In this document: positions 1 through 8,401 of the stretch, one piece after another | How positions within the stretch are numbered: the stretch's first letter is position 1 | How the letters are laid out: each line of letters begins with the position of its first letter | Assembly (NCBI RefSeq): GCF_018141665.1 | Contig: NZ_CP067976.1 | Span: 1,240,001-1,304,000 of the forward strand | Reading direction: 5' to 3' | Length of the DNA: 64,000 nt | DNA from: Wolbachia endosymbiont of Spodoptera picta | GTDB taxonomy: Bacteria > Pseudomonadota > Alphaproteobacteria > Rickettsiales > Anaplasmataceae | Position numbers and translations under genes: made by a program | The notes under the pieces: model-generated | What the model was told of the DNA's origin: nothing | The model's input: only the letters and a program-made list of their open reading frames with translations | Databases searched by the model: none

Positions 1-223
1 AAAAAACTAACTTATTGTTTTCATGACCCTCGGCCTCACACATAAAAAGCAGTATTTGTATATCTAGCATTTGCCAGAATTTTGTGTTTCCTACCTTGTA
101 ATCATTTTTAATTTTAATTTGTTAAATTATTATGAAGCTAAGTAAAATTCGAGTAAAGTATAGTATTTCCAAGAAGATTATCTTTTTACTGTATGCCGTA
201 ATTTTCTTATAGCTATCTGTTTT

Positions 224-418
224 TTAAGATCTTTCTGCAATCGAAGCTGCTTGAATGGCCTCTAATATTTTTTCATTACAATACTTTTCATCATCATCAA
301 ACTCTTCTAAATCCAAGACTTTTCTTTTAAGTTCAGTGAATCTAATACTAATTATATCTTCATTTGGAAATTTCTCTTCTAGAGCTTCTGCAATATCTTC
401 TATATCAAGCCATTTCAT
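224..418 (-). CDS. iscX: Fe-S cluster assembly protein IscX
   Basis: A 64-residue acidic protein that matches IscX (YfhJ) in length and pattern: it starts MKWLDIEDIAEAL, has a central RFTELKRKVLDLEEFDDD segment and a conserved NEKILEAIQ helix near the C-terminus. IscX binds the cysteine desulfurase IscS and iron and tunes Fe-S cluster synthesis in the cytoplasm. It lies downstream of rpsD and tRNA-Leu on the same strand, so it may be the last gene of that transcript. In many proteobacteria iscX sits beside hscA and fdx; here fdx is about 51 kb away, so the isc genes are dispersed. The family call is by sequence similarity. Confidence 0.9.
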   Translation of the reverse strand: MKWLDIEDIAEALEEKFPNEDIISIRFTELKRKVLDLEEFDDDEKYCNEKILEAIQAASIAERS

Positions 419-438
419 ACTTTTTTAATAAATTAAAC

Positions 439-525
439 TGGTGCCCATGGGGAGACTTGAACTCCCAAGGTCGCAAAACCCACGGATTTTAAGTCCGCTG
501 CGTCTACCGATTCCGCCACACGGGC
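439..525 (-). tRNA. tRNA-Leu(UAA)
   Basis: The reverse strand folds as a class II tRNA. The 7-bp acceptor stem GCCCGTG pairs with CATGGGC (one G-U), followed by discriminator A and an encoded CCA (439-441). The anticodon loop contains TAA, there is a long variable arm typical of tRNA-Leu, and the T arm has the TTCAAGT loop. It lies 5 bp after the rpsD stop codon, so it is probably co-transcribed with rpsD and released by processing. Confidence 0.95.
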
Positions 526-530
526 TTTAT

Positions 531-1145
531 TTATCTAGAGTAAAATTCTACTACTAAATTGACTTCCATGTCTGCTGAATATGGGACTTCGGAATATTGA
601 GGCGCTCTCAAATACTTCACTGAAAGTGCTTTGCTATCTGCCTCTAAATAATCTGGAGCCTTACGTTCTTGTTTTTGTTCAGCCTCTATTAATATAGGAA
701 TTTTTGCTGCTCTTTCCCTTATTTTTACTATATCACCAGGCTTCACTCTATAACTTGATATGTTAACCACCTTATCATTAACTGTAACATGCTTATGAGA
801 TATAAGCTGTTTTGCCGAGTAAATTGTTGGCACAAAACCAGAGTGATATAAAACAGAACTTAACCTTGATTCTAAGGCACCAATAAAATTATCAGCCGTA
901 TAACCTTTTCTTTTGTAAGCATCTAAAAATGTACGTCTAAGCTGTTTGCTTGAAATTGCATAGTAGAACTTAAATTTTTTATGTGCAGCAAACTGCTTAC
1001 CAAAGTCAGATAACTTCTTAAATCCAAGAATACCATGCTGACCTGGAGGGTATTTTCTTTTATTGACCGAATCTTTTGCTCTACCCCATAAGTTTACACC
1101 AAGCCTGCGACTGATTCTATACTTTCTATTGATAACAGTTGTCAT
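531..1145 (-). CDS. rpsD: 30S ribosomal protein S4
   Basis: A 204-residue S4 protein of normal length. It shows the N-terminal Zn-less S4 region (RRLGVNLWGRAKDSVNKRKYPPGQHG begins it) and the central S4 RNA-binding domain, LESRLSSVLYHSGF, followed by SAKQLISHKHVTVN and KPGDIV. S4 is a primary 16S rRNA binder that nucleates the small subunit body and helps translational accuracy. The gene is divergent from tkt, separated by a ~110 bp region that holds promoter candidates for both. tRNA-Leu and iscX follow downstream. Confidence 0.97.
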   Translation of the reverse strand: MTTVINRKYRISRRLGVNLWGRAKDSVNKRKYPPGQHGILGFKKLSDFGKQFAAHKKFKFYYAISSKQLRRTFLDAYKRKGYTADNFIGALESRLSSVLYHSGFVPTIYSAKQLISHKHVTVNDKVVNISSYRVKPGDIVKIRERAAKIPILIEAEQKQERKAPDYLEADSKALSVKYLRAPQYSEVPYSADMEVNLVVEFYSR

Positions 1146-1172
1146 ACAAAAATTCTCATAATCTAACTATAA

Positions 1173-1202
1173 ATTATTAATGATTTTAACATTAAGTGTC
1201 AA
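1173..1202 (-). promoter_or_regulatory. Candidate sigma70 promoter for rpsD
   Basis: On the minus strand, TTGACA (1197-1202) is followed after 18 bp by AATAAT (1173-1178), which matches the -10 consensus at five of six positions. It ends about 28 bp before the rpsD start. Inferred from sequence only. Confidence 0.5.
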
Positions 1203-1203
1203 C

Positions 1204-1232
1204 TTGTTTTTGCCACTATGATATAGTATACT
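1204..1232 (+). promoter_or_regulatory. Candidate sigma70 promoter for tkt
   Basis: TTGTTT (1204-1209), a 17-bp spacer and TATACT (1227-1232) lie about 27 bp before the tkt ATG. Spacing is ideal and the -10 is near consensus. It overlaps the divergent rpsD promoter candidate, so the two may compete. Inferred from sequence only. Confidence 0.45.
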
Positions 1233-1258
1233 TCACTTTTAAGTTTTCCTATTAATAC

Positions 1259-3223
1259 ATGAATCATCTACTATTAAAATCCATGGCAAATGCTGTCCGC
1301 TTTTTATCAATTGATGCAGTACAAAAAGCAAATTCTGGACATCCAGGTATGCCACTTGGCATGGCAGATGTTGCCACTGTATTATTTGCTAAATATCTAA
1401 ACCATAACCCTGATGATTCTCAATGGATCAGTAGAGATCGTTTCGTCCTATCAAATGGTCACGGTTCAATGTTGCAATACTCTATATTATATCTGACAGG
1501 CTACATTAGTATAGATGAACTAAAAAACTTCAGGCAACTTACATCAAAAACTCCAGGTCACCCAGAATTTGGCTTAACTTTTGGTATAGAAGCAACAACA
1601 GGCCCGCTTGGTCAGGGATTTGCCACTGCTGTTGGCATGGTACTTGCTGAATCGATTCTTGCAAAGCAGTTTGAAATCAGTCACTACACTTACGTAATGC
1701 TAGGAGATGGTTGTCTTATGGAAGGTATAAGCCATGAAGCAGCGTCCCTTGCTGGGCATCTTAAATTAAATAAGCTGATAGCACTTTTTGACGACAATGA
1801 CATCTCTATAGACGGCTCTACTAGCCTCTCTTGCTCTGATGATGTAGAAAAGCGTTTTTCAGCGTATGGATGGAATGTTGACAAAATCGATGGGCATGAC
1901 TTTGATGCTATATCCCTTGCAATAGAGCAGGCGCAAAAGTCTGATAAACCTACACTAATCTGTTGCAAAACTATTATCGGAAAATTTTCAAGCCGTGCTG
2001 GCACATCTTCTGCTCATAGTGGTGCCTTTACAGAGGAAGATGTAAAACAGATGAGAGAAAAATTGAATTGGAACTATGAACCATTTTATGTACCAGAAGA
2101 TGTGAAAAACGCTTGGATGGAAACAGTTAAGAGGGCAAAACAAAACTATACATCCTTGATCAATGAAGAACTACAAAGAAGACTTGAGAAACGTTTGCCG
2201 AATAACATCGAGAGTGATTTGGCTAACCTGAGGAAACAAATATGTGAGCTCATGCCAAACGAAACTACTCGATCTTCTTTCGGCAGAGTAATGGAACTAT
2301 TAACTAAGTCTATGCCAGAACTAATTGGTGGCTCTGCTGATCTTACCGGTTCAAATTGTACTAAATATAAGCACATGCAGGCAATAGATAGTAATAATTA
2401 TAGTGGCTCTTATGTACACTATGGAGTGAGAGAGCACGCTATGGCAGCTTGTATGAATGGTATGGCTCTTCATGGTGGGATTATTCCTTATGGTGGAACT
2501 TTTTTAGTATTTTCCGACTACTGCCGCCCTGCTATACGTCTTTCAGCCTTGATGAAACAGCAGGTTATATATGTAATGACTCATGACTCAATTGGAGTAG
2601 GAGAAGATGGTCCAACTCACCAGCCAGTAGAGCATTTAGCCTCTTTGCGAGTTATACCAAATCTATATGTTTTTAGGCCAGCTGATGCAATTGAAACTTT
2701 AGAGTGCATTAGCATTGCACTTGAAAAAAAAGAGTCACCTGCACTATTTGCGCTTTCAAGGCAAAATATTAATTACATGCACTCTTATACTGACCAATTG
2801 GCCAACCTATCAAAATTTGGTGCATATATACTATGCGAATATTCAGGGAAGCTAGAAGTGACGATATTTGCTACCGGATCTGAAGTTGAAATTGCAGTTG
2901 GGGCAAGAGAAAAATTACAGGAAAAAGGTGTAGGTACAAGGGTCATTTCTATGCCGTGTTGGAGGCTTTTTGACGAGCAAAGTGATGAATATAAAGGGGT
3001 AGTATTAAATAATGACAGTATTAAAGTTGCAATTGAAGCTGGAAGTGAAGTGGGTTGGCATAAATATATAGGTTCAAACGGTATATTTATTGGCATGAAA
3101 AATTTTGGAGAATCAGCACCTTATGAAGCTCTTTATAAGCATTTTAATATTAGCGCTGATTATGTAGTAAAATGTGTTTGTGAAAACGCTTTTTATCATT
3201 CCACTGCGCATAAAGTTACTTAA
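1259..3223 (+). CDS. tkt: Transketolase
   Basis: A full-length (654 aa) TPP-dependent transketolase of the non-oxidative pentose phosphate pathway. It moves two-carbon units between ketose and aldose phosphates and supplies ribose-5-phosphate. Visible motifs include the substrate-binding SGHPGMPLG near residue 27, the TPP/Mg site GDGCLMEGISHEAA about residue 150, the catalytic-domain VREHAMAACMNGMALHGG, and THDSIGVGEDGPTHQPVEHL in the pyrimidine-binding domain. The start ATG has no strong Shine-Dalgarno. Together with rpiB (46.9 kb) and prs (7.1 kb) in this window it forms a route to PRPP. Confidence 0.97.
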   Translation: MNHLLLKSMANAVRFLSIDAVQKANSGHPGMPLGMADVATVLFAKYLNHNPDDSQWISRDRFVLSNGHGSMLQYSILYLTGYISIDELKNFRQLTSKTPGHPEFGLTFGIEATTGPLGQGFATAVGMVLAESILAKQFEISHYTYVMLGDGCLMEGISHEAASLAGHLKLNKLIALFDDNDISIDGSTSLSCSDDVEKRFSAYGWNVDKIDGHDFDAISLAIEQAQKSDKPTLICCKTIIGKFSSRAGTSSAHSGAFTEEDVKQMREKLNWNYEPFYVPEDVKNAWMETVKRAKQNYTSLINEELQRRLEKRLPNNIESDLANLRKQICELMPNETTRSSFGRVMELLTKSMPELIGGSADLTGSNCTKYKHMQAIDSNNYSGSYVHYGVREHAMAACMNGMALHGGIIPYGGTFLVFSDYCRPAIRLSALMKQQVIYVMTHDSIGVGEDGPTHQPVEHLASLRVIPNLYVFRPADAIETLECISIALEKKESPALFALSRQNINYMHSYTDQLANLSKFGAYILCEYSGKLEVTIFATGSEVEIAVGAREKLQEKGVGTRVISMPCWRLFDEQSDEYKGVVLNNDSIKVAIEAGSEVGWHKYIGSNGIFIGMKNFGESAPYEALYKHFNISADYVVKCVCENAFYHSTAHKVT

Positions 3224-3577
3224 TGCACTCAGCCAGTGCCGTTATTATGATATATATAACAATGTTACAAAAATAATATCATAGAATTCAAGAATTACTA
3301 CGTGCTAAAAAAAGCAAAATGCTGTTTATAAGAATAAATGGCAAACACTCAACCAATTTCTATTTGTAAATCAGGTGAAGTCAAACCTATAAAAATTTTG
3401 GGAGTGTTCATACGCGTCAAGAAAGGTGGTTTTTTTAAAAATATCTTAAATTTTTGATCAAAAACTACCTCACTCTACACTTCCGCCATTTTCTTCAATT
3501 TAAGCTACAGCACCAGCAAGGACTTTTTAACTTGCCAAACAGGTACAGATTTAAAACCTTAAAAAACATTTAAGCAG
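3224..3577. other. Gene-free stretch between tkt and a broken accessory gene
   Basis: About 350 bp without a supported gene. It holds a short A/T-rich inverted repeat around 3448-3465 and, on the minus strand, a 20-codon open stretch (about 3356-3418) that I do not recognise. It probably contains decayed intergenic DNA. Confidence 0.4.
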
Positions 3578-4507
3578 TTAAAAACTCAGTATAGTTTGAG
3601 TTTGATCAATTTCAACATTACTAAGTGTTGTATTTGCCTTATACAAACAGTAACATCCTGCTGCAAGAAAAATTAATGCGGCTACAGTGAATGAAAGACA
3701 CATTGCTAAATGAAACATTGTCAAACTTGCACCAACAGCAGATGCTCCAGACAATACAAAAGAAATAGAGGCGTAACTACCTTGCCTTTTACTATTGTTG
3801 CTTGCTCCTAAGAATTTTTCATATTTACTATTTAGCTCTTTATTTTTACCTTCAAATTGTTTTTGTAGATCTTTAACACGATTCTCTAATGTGCTTTCAT
3901 ATTTCTTGAGTTCGGTTGTTACCATACTCTCTAATTCACTCTGTAGTTGAGTACTTTTTTCATTGATAGTCTTTAGATTATCCTTTAATTGAGTGTATTC
4001 TTTAGTACATTGAGTTACTTTAATTAAGTCTTTCCTTACAGAATCTAGGCCCTGTTCTAAGTCACTGTTCCTAGAGTCAAGTTCTTCAAATCTTTCCTCA
4101 CGTTCTTTCTGTAGCGCATTAATTTTAGTTTGTATACCATTAAGTAATTTAGTCACTTTAGCCAACTGTTGAGTAACTACAACATCTGAACTACTATTTG
4201 CAGAGCTATGACTTTCTACATTATCTGCATTATCAATATTAACATCACTGCTACAATTGGGTTTAGGACTATTAAGTAATTCTAGACCACCATTAACTTG
4301 CTCACTTTCAGGCCCTTGAGATTTCTTCTTCTTAATTGCCTTAATGAAGTGATTCGTGTTAATAGTGATTTTTCCTTCAATTTTAGAAGAATATATAATA
4401 TCCCATGCTGTGTTATTTATTAAATCAACTATGTTTTTTTTAATTTTTCATTTGTATAATTTTGCAACTTTACCCAACCATATAGATAATAAAAACCCGT
4501 TTGTCAT
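3578..4507 (-). pseudogene. Coiled-coil membrane-anchored accessory protein gene interrupted by an in-frame TGA
   Basis: The longest conventional reading is 195 aa from a TTG at 4165: a long coiled coil (about residues 1-120) then two hydrophobic helices (VLSGASAVGASLTMFHLA and SFTVAALIFLAAGCYCLY). The same frame stays open for 94 codons upstream, to a TGA at 4448-4450. Upstream of that TGA, still in frame, an ATG at 4507 begins 19 codons (MTNGFLLSIWLGKVAKLYK). The simplest view is one ~309-residue gene with a nonsense mutation at codon 20, for example Trp TGG to TGA. The segment after the stop (NNTAWDIIYSSKIEGK onward) looks like genuine protein. Function is unknown; the layout resembles other accessory Wolbachia proteins here. 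A late internal start could still yield a product. Confidence 0.6.
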
Positions 4508-4590
4508 AGAAACAGAATTCTATATCAAACAGCTATTGCCTGCTTAAGCCAATGAATATGTGAACAAGCACTTTAAGTTTGTGTGGACGC

Positions 4591-4599
4591 ACAATATTC
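4591..4599. repeat. Direct repeat flanking IS110, right side
   Basis: ACAATATTC, identical to 5786-5794 on the other side of the element. It may be shared target and core sequence rather than a classical target duplication, since IS110 elements recombine at a short core. Confidence 0.5.
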
Positions 4600-4623
4600 A
4601 TTTCAATTACTGCTATGTAAATT

Positions 4624-5572
4624 TTAAACATTCAAATTAATTGCCTCTTTAAGCCTTGCATTAGCAATTACTATAATTTTACGCATTAGAGCTGTTATAG
4701 CTACCATCTTCTTCTTACCACTTTCAACAAGCTTAGAATAAAAGGTGCCAAGTGCAGATTTGGACCTTGCAGCAGACATGGCAGATGTAAAGAGCTTTGA
4801 ACGAACATTACTTCTACCTCCTATAATCCTTCGGTAACCAACAGTTTTACCACTTTCCCTAGGATGAGGTGCTACTCCGGCAAGACTTGCTACTTCTTTT
4901 CTACTTAAGTAGCCAAGCTCTGGCATTAAACACAAAAAATCTTGTGATAACTTTTTGCCTATTCCAGGAACTGTTTTAAGGATTTTTTGACGTTGTTGTA
5001 GCTCATGGCTTTCATCAATAATTTTTTGTATAGTGTCATTGAGTTCGTTTATTTGATTATTGAAAAATTCAATGGTCTTCTGGCAACTTTCCTTTATATG
5101 GTCATTTTCAGGAGCTTCCAGTCTACACTTTTCCTGAGCTCTCATTTGCGTAATGTCATCACGACGTTGACAAAGTGCAACCAGGGTTGATTGTTCTTTT
5201 GATTGTAGGTACAAATAGAGAGAGAGTTCTATGGCGTTCAAATCCATATTGAGCAAGAGCCCTCGCATCTGATTTATCAGACTTTGCTACAGTTCCGTGA
5301 GACAAGATAAAGCTTTTTACTTTACGAGTATTAGCTCGATGTACTGCAATATTCTTGTCAATAAGAAAATGTGACAAACCAAGCTCATATTTTCCTGTGT
5401 TTTCCAAAGTTACTAAAGAATTAGGTAGAATATCTGAAAACTTTTGAAATAATTGTTGCCAAACATCAGAATCATTGTCAAATTTGACAGCGTTCTTCTG
5501 TTTGTGAATTGCAACGACATTTTTAAATTTTCCGATATCAATGCCAATAAAATTTTGATAAGATGTAACCAT
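4624..5572 (-). pseudogene. IS110-family transposase, frameshifted
   Basis: Two overlapping reading frames make up one ~345-residue IS110 transposase. The 5' part (5572 to 5159) has the RuvC-like DEDD domain: FIGIDIGKFKN, TLENTGKYE and KSDKSDARAL supply the acidic residues. The 3' part (5268 to 4624) has the transposase_20 domain with VPGIGKKLS (helix-hairpin-helix-like) and the serine motif PHPRESGKTVGYRRI. The frames join in a CT/GA dinucleotide run near 5219-5227; a two-base or one-base slip there would restore one frame (RTLSL in one frame, ELSLYLYLQ in the other). Probably inactive unless the slip is corrected by frameshifting. Confidence 0.85.
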
Positions 5573-5785
5573 AACAAACCTCGATAGTTTTAGTTAATTT
5601 AAGATTGTAAACGGGTGCATATATATGTCCCAAGCAACTATTCAAACGTATCGAGAGATGGGCTAGTGTACCTTGATTTAAACGGTTGTAGTACCAATAT
5701 TCTTCCGGTCGCACACGCCCATGATAGTCCTATTCCTATAGTGAGTAGGGCTATCTTATCCTCTTTTATATCACATTTTCAACTT
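5573..5785 (-). ncRNA. Putative IS110 bridge RNA region
   Basis: The ~213 nt upstream of the transposase start is non-coding, which is where IS110-group elements encode the bridge RNA. A hairpin with a 10-bp stem (one mismatch) lies at 5723-5755. Next to it, a loop closed by CGG/CCG (5705-5707 with 5683-5685) contains AGAATATTG (read on the minus strand, 5695-5703), identical to the target flank at 5787-5795, and ACAA (5686-5689), complementary to TTGT of the target. This matches the expected arrangement of left and right target guides. The location is known from the family; the guide assignment is my inference. Confidence 0.5.
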
Positions 5786-6813
5786 ACAATATTCTAACTC
5801 AGCTCCCGAGAAACCATCAGTTTTATCTGCAAGTTTTTCAGTATTTACTTTAACTTCCAACTCTTCAATATCTTTAAATGTTTTTATATATAAGTCCAAT
5901 ATATCCTTACGCTGGGCCTTATCTGGTAAAGGAATTTCAATATGATTATAGAGACGGCCTGGCCTAATAAACGCTTTGTCTAAAACATCTCTACGATTAG
6001 TTGCAGCAATTACTGTTACACCTTTTAGTGGGTTGAAACCATCGAGCTCGGTTAAAAACTGATTCACAAGGCTGTCGCATGATTGAGCATGACCAGAACT
6101 ACCACCGCTACCACGTTTTGTAGCAATACAATCAATTTCATCTATAAAAATTATACAAGGAGCATTTGCTCTTGCCTTTTTAAAAATTTCTCTTACGTAC
6201 TTTTCACCTTCACCAACATACGATTTCAGAAATTCAGATGCAGAAACACTAATAAACTTTGCATTAGCTTGACATGCAATTGCACGAGCAATTTTGGTTT
6301 TACCATTTCCGGGTGGACCATAAAAAAGATAGCCTTTTTCTGGTTTGTAACCTGTCTTTTGAAGTAATGCTTTATTTCTTTCTGGAATAATACCAAGAAT
6401 CTTGTTTAGCTCCTTTTTAAAGCTTTCTGGAATTATAATATCATCAAGTGTTGTTTTACTTTCCGATTTAGCTGGATCAAAAATTTCTATTGAAGAGTTA
6501 CTTTGTGTGAATCTATTTATAAAACTATCTATTATTCTAAAATTTTCTATACCTTTAACATTAATTTTTTTAAGATCAGCTAAAGCTTTTGCTCCTTTAT
6601 CACCAATGTTGTTCAAAGTTACATAAAGTGAAGTAAGGTTGTAAGATTACCATTAGCTAAAGCTTTTGCTCCTTCATCACCAATATAACAGCTTTTTAAA
6701 CTAAGCTTTGTAATACTAAGATTGCTCTGTAAAAAGCTTACTAATTCACTTATGTTTATTGTTTTCGAGTACAAATCAAGAAAGTCGTCTTGAACAAATT
6801 GACTAAAATCCAT
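5771..6813 (-). pseudogene. LRR-AAA+ ATPase gene, frameshifted and cut by IS110
   Basis: The 5' part (6813 to 6619) starts at an ATG with GGAGAAATG just upstream and encodes a leucine-rich repeat start containing IGDEGAKALA. The next part (frame starting near 6616) continues with a second LRR unit, IGDKGAKALA, then an AAA+ domain: Walker A GPPGNGKTKIARAI, Walker B IIFIDEIDCIA, and the SRH AATNRRDVLDKAFIRPGR. One missing C near 6636-6640 (CC instead of CCC on the coding strand) separates the two. The protein stops at GAELEYCKLKM, in the AAA lid, where the IS110 leader begins, so the last codons come from the element. AAA+ ATPases of this FtsH/ClpX-like classic clade remodel proteins; the LRR fusion suggests a partner-binding front end. 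Likely non-functional now. Confidence 0.7.
5786..5794. repeat. Direct repeat flanking IS110, left side
   Basis: ACAATATTC, the partner of 4591-4599. On the minus strand it is part of the AAA+ coding sequence just before the reading frame runs into the element. Confidence 0.5.
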
Positions 6814-7071
6814 TTCATTTCTCCATTAAATATATAGATATTTTAGCCTATATTTTAATAATTGTCAAATTTTTAATAAATCCAATGAAAAATTATAGAA
6901 AATGCTTAGCATCACAAAAAATTTACTTTATTTTTAAGTAGAAAAATAGTACGTACCTTTGTGAAAACGAGTTGCATGATAAGAAAGCTGGTGAAATGTT
7001 TCGAGTAACTTTTTCGTTTCTATGATCCACTTGGCGGCAAGAATAAAGTTTTAATCGTTCCATGGTTTCTG

Positions 7072-7077
7072 TATAAT
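7072..7077 (+). promoter_or_regulatory. Candidate -10 box for prs-gatC
   Basis: A perfect TATAAT lies 22 bp before the prs ATG. No convincing -35 box is seen at the right distance, so this is a weak call. Confidence 0.35.
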
Positions 7078-7099
7078 TTTCAAAACTTAATTGGTATAT

Positions 7100-8020
7100 A
7101 TGAAGGTAATAATAGGTAGCGCTAGTAAACGATTAGGAGATTCAATAGCAAGTGGGCTAAATGCTCAGCTATTCCCCAATCAGGTGTCAAGATTTGCCGA
7201 TGGTGAGGTAAATGTAGAAGTAGCAAATGATCTACGTGATCAAGAAGTATACGTAGTACAATCTATTTCTTCCCCTGTAAATGATAACCTTATGGAGCTT
7301 CTGCTTACAATTGATGCAGCAAAGAGATCTGGAGCCAAGAGAATAACAGCTATTATTCCTTATTACGGATACAGTAGGCAGGATAGGGTTATTAAAAACA
7401 ATAATATGCAATCTGCTTTAAGTGCTAAATTAACTGCAAATCTTATTCAAACAGCTGGTGCAAACAGTGTTGCTGCTATTGATTTGCATTCAAGTCAAAT
7501 TGAAGGTTTTTTTGATATACCAGTTACTAATCTAAGCTGTTTTGAAGTATTTGTTAACTCTATATACAAGGAAAACTTGGCAATAGTTGCGCCTGATGTT
7601 GGAGCAATTGGCAGAGCTCGTGCTTTTGCAAAGATTTTAGAGGAAAAACACAAGTTGGATAATGATATTGTTGTAGTAGATAAATATAGAGAAAAAGCAG
7701 GTACATCTGAGGTAATGAATGTAATCGGAGAAGTTGCAAACAAAAATTGCGTCATTGTTGATGATATAGTTGACTCTGGCGGAACATTATGTAATGCAGC
7801 TCTTGCTTTAAAAAACCGAGGAGCAAAGTCTGTAGTTTCGTGCATTACACATGGAATACTTTCAGGAAATGCAGTTGAGAAAATCTCTTCCTCTTCTCTG
7901 GATAAATTAGTAATTACGGACACCGTATTTCACAAATTTGAAAAAAATGATAAGATAGAGGTTGTTTCAATTGCAAATATTTTAATTTGCTTTATGCAAG
8001 GAGGTAAAAGTGCCAGCTAG
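7100..8020 (+). CDS. prs: Ribose-phosphate pyrophosphokinase
   Basis: A 306-residue PRPP synthetase that converts ribose-5-phosphate and ATP to PRPP for purine, pyrimidine and cofactor synthesis. Visible motifs: FADGEVNVEV near the N-terminus, the ATP-site RSGAKRITAIIPYYGYSRQDR, DLHSSQIEGFFDIP, and the PRPP-binding loop VIVDDIVDSGGTL. The ATG at 7100 is chosen over an in-frame TTG three codons earlier (7091) because MKVIIGS aligns with the family start. It overlaps gatC by 11 bp, so the two are translationally coupled. Confidence 0.95.
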   Translation: MKVIIGSASKRLGDSIASGLNAQLFPNQVSRFADGEVNVEVANDLRDQEVYVVQSISSPVNDNLMELLLTIDAAKRSGAKRITAIIPYYGYSRQDRVIKNNNMQSALSAKLTANLIQTAGANSVAAIDLHSSQIEGFFDIPVTNLSCFEVFVNSIYKENLAIVAPDVGAIGRARAFAKILEEKHKLDNDIVVVDKYREKAGTSEVMNVIGEVANKNCVIVDDIVDSGGTLCNAALALKNRGAKSVVSCITHGILSGNAVEKISSSSLDKLVITDTVFHKFEKNDKIEVVSIANILICFMQGGKSAS

Positions 8021-8363
8021 ATCAACAGAAGATGTTATCACTTCGTTAATAGAATTTGCAAATAAGAGAAAAATAACAATTACTAAGGAAGAAATGCTTA
8101 AAACTGCACAGCTTGTGAGGATTAAGTTATCCGATGATGAGATTCAATACTACTCAAAAGAACTGACAATGCTGGATTGGATACATGATACTTTGTTGAA
8201 AGTTAATACTGAAGGTGTTTCTCCTATGCGTTATGGAACTATAGATAAGGATGTCCATGTACGCGATGGTATTATAAATTCTCAAAACATTAAAGAAGAA
8301 ATATTATCCAATACAAAATCGGAGCATGGGTATTTCGTAGTACCGAAGGTTATAAACGATTAA
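8010..8363 (+). CDS. gatC: Asp/Glu-tRNA amidotransferase subunit C
   Basis: A 117-residue GatC. The family core is visible as ITKEEMLKTAQLVRIKLSDDEI followed by a C-terminal region ending YFVVPKVIND (FxVPxV motif). GatCAB amidates Glu-tRNA(Gln) and Asp-tRNA(Asn). The GTG start at 8010 is preceded by AAGGAGG at 7998-8004 with 5-nt spacing, a strong ribosome binding site inside the end of prs, and gives ~20 extra N-terminal residues compared with typical GatC. gatA and gatB are not in this window. Confidence 0.9.
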   Translation: MPARSTEDVITSLIEFANKRKITITKEEMLKTAQLVRIKLSDDEIQYYSKELTMLDWIHDTLLKVNTEGVSPMRYGTIDKDVHVRDGIINSQNIKEEILSNTKSEHGYFVVPKVIND

Positions 8364-8401
8364 GATAAAGCAAGATTTATACCGATTTTATAGATCTACT
8401 T

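Larger units (their letters stand above)
4600..5785 (-). mobile_element. IS110-family insertion sequence
   Basis: The element holds a frameshifted IS110 transposase (4624-5572) and a ~213 bp non-coding leader on its 5' side. The same 9-mer, ACAATATTC on the plus strand, flanks it at 4591-4599 and 5786-5794, which sets the ends near 4600 and 5785. IS110 elements lack terminal inverted repeats and move by a DEDD recombinase guided by a bridge RNA from the leader. On its 5786 side it abuts the C-terminal coding part of an AAA+ gene that ends abruptly, so it has very likely inserted there. Exact ends need comparison with an empty site. Confidence 0.75.

Noticed and set aside
132..212. A 26-codon ORF upstream of iscX
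   Set aside because: Too short, with no ribosome binding site or similarity to support it.
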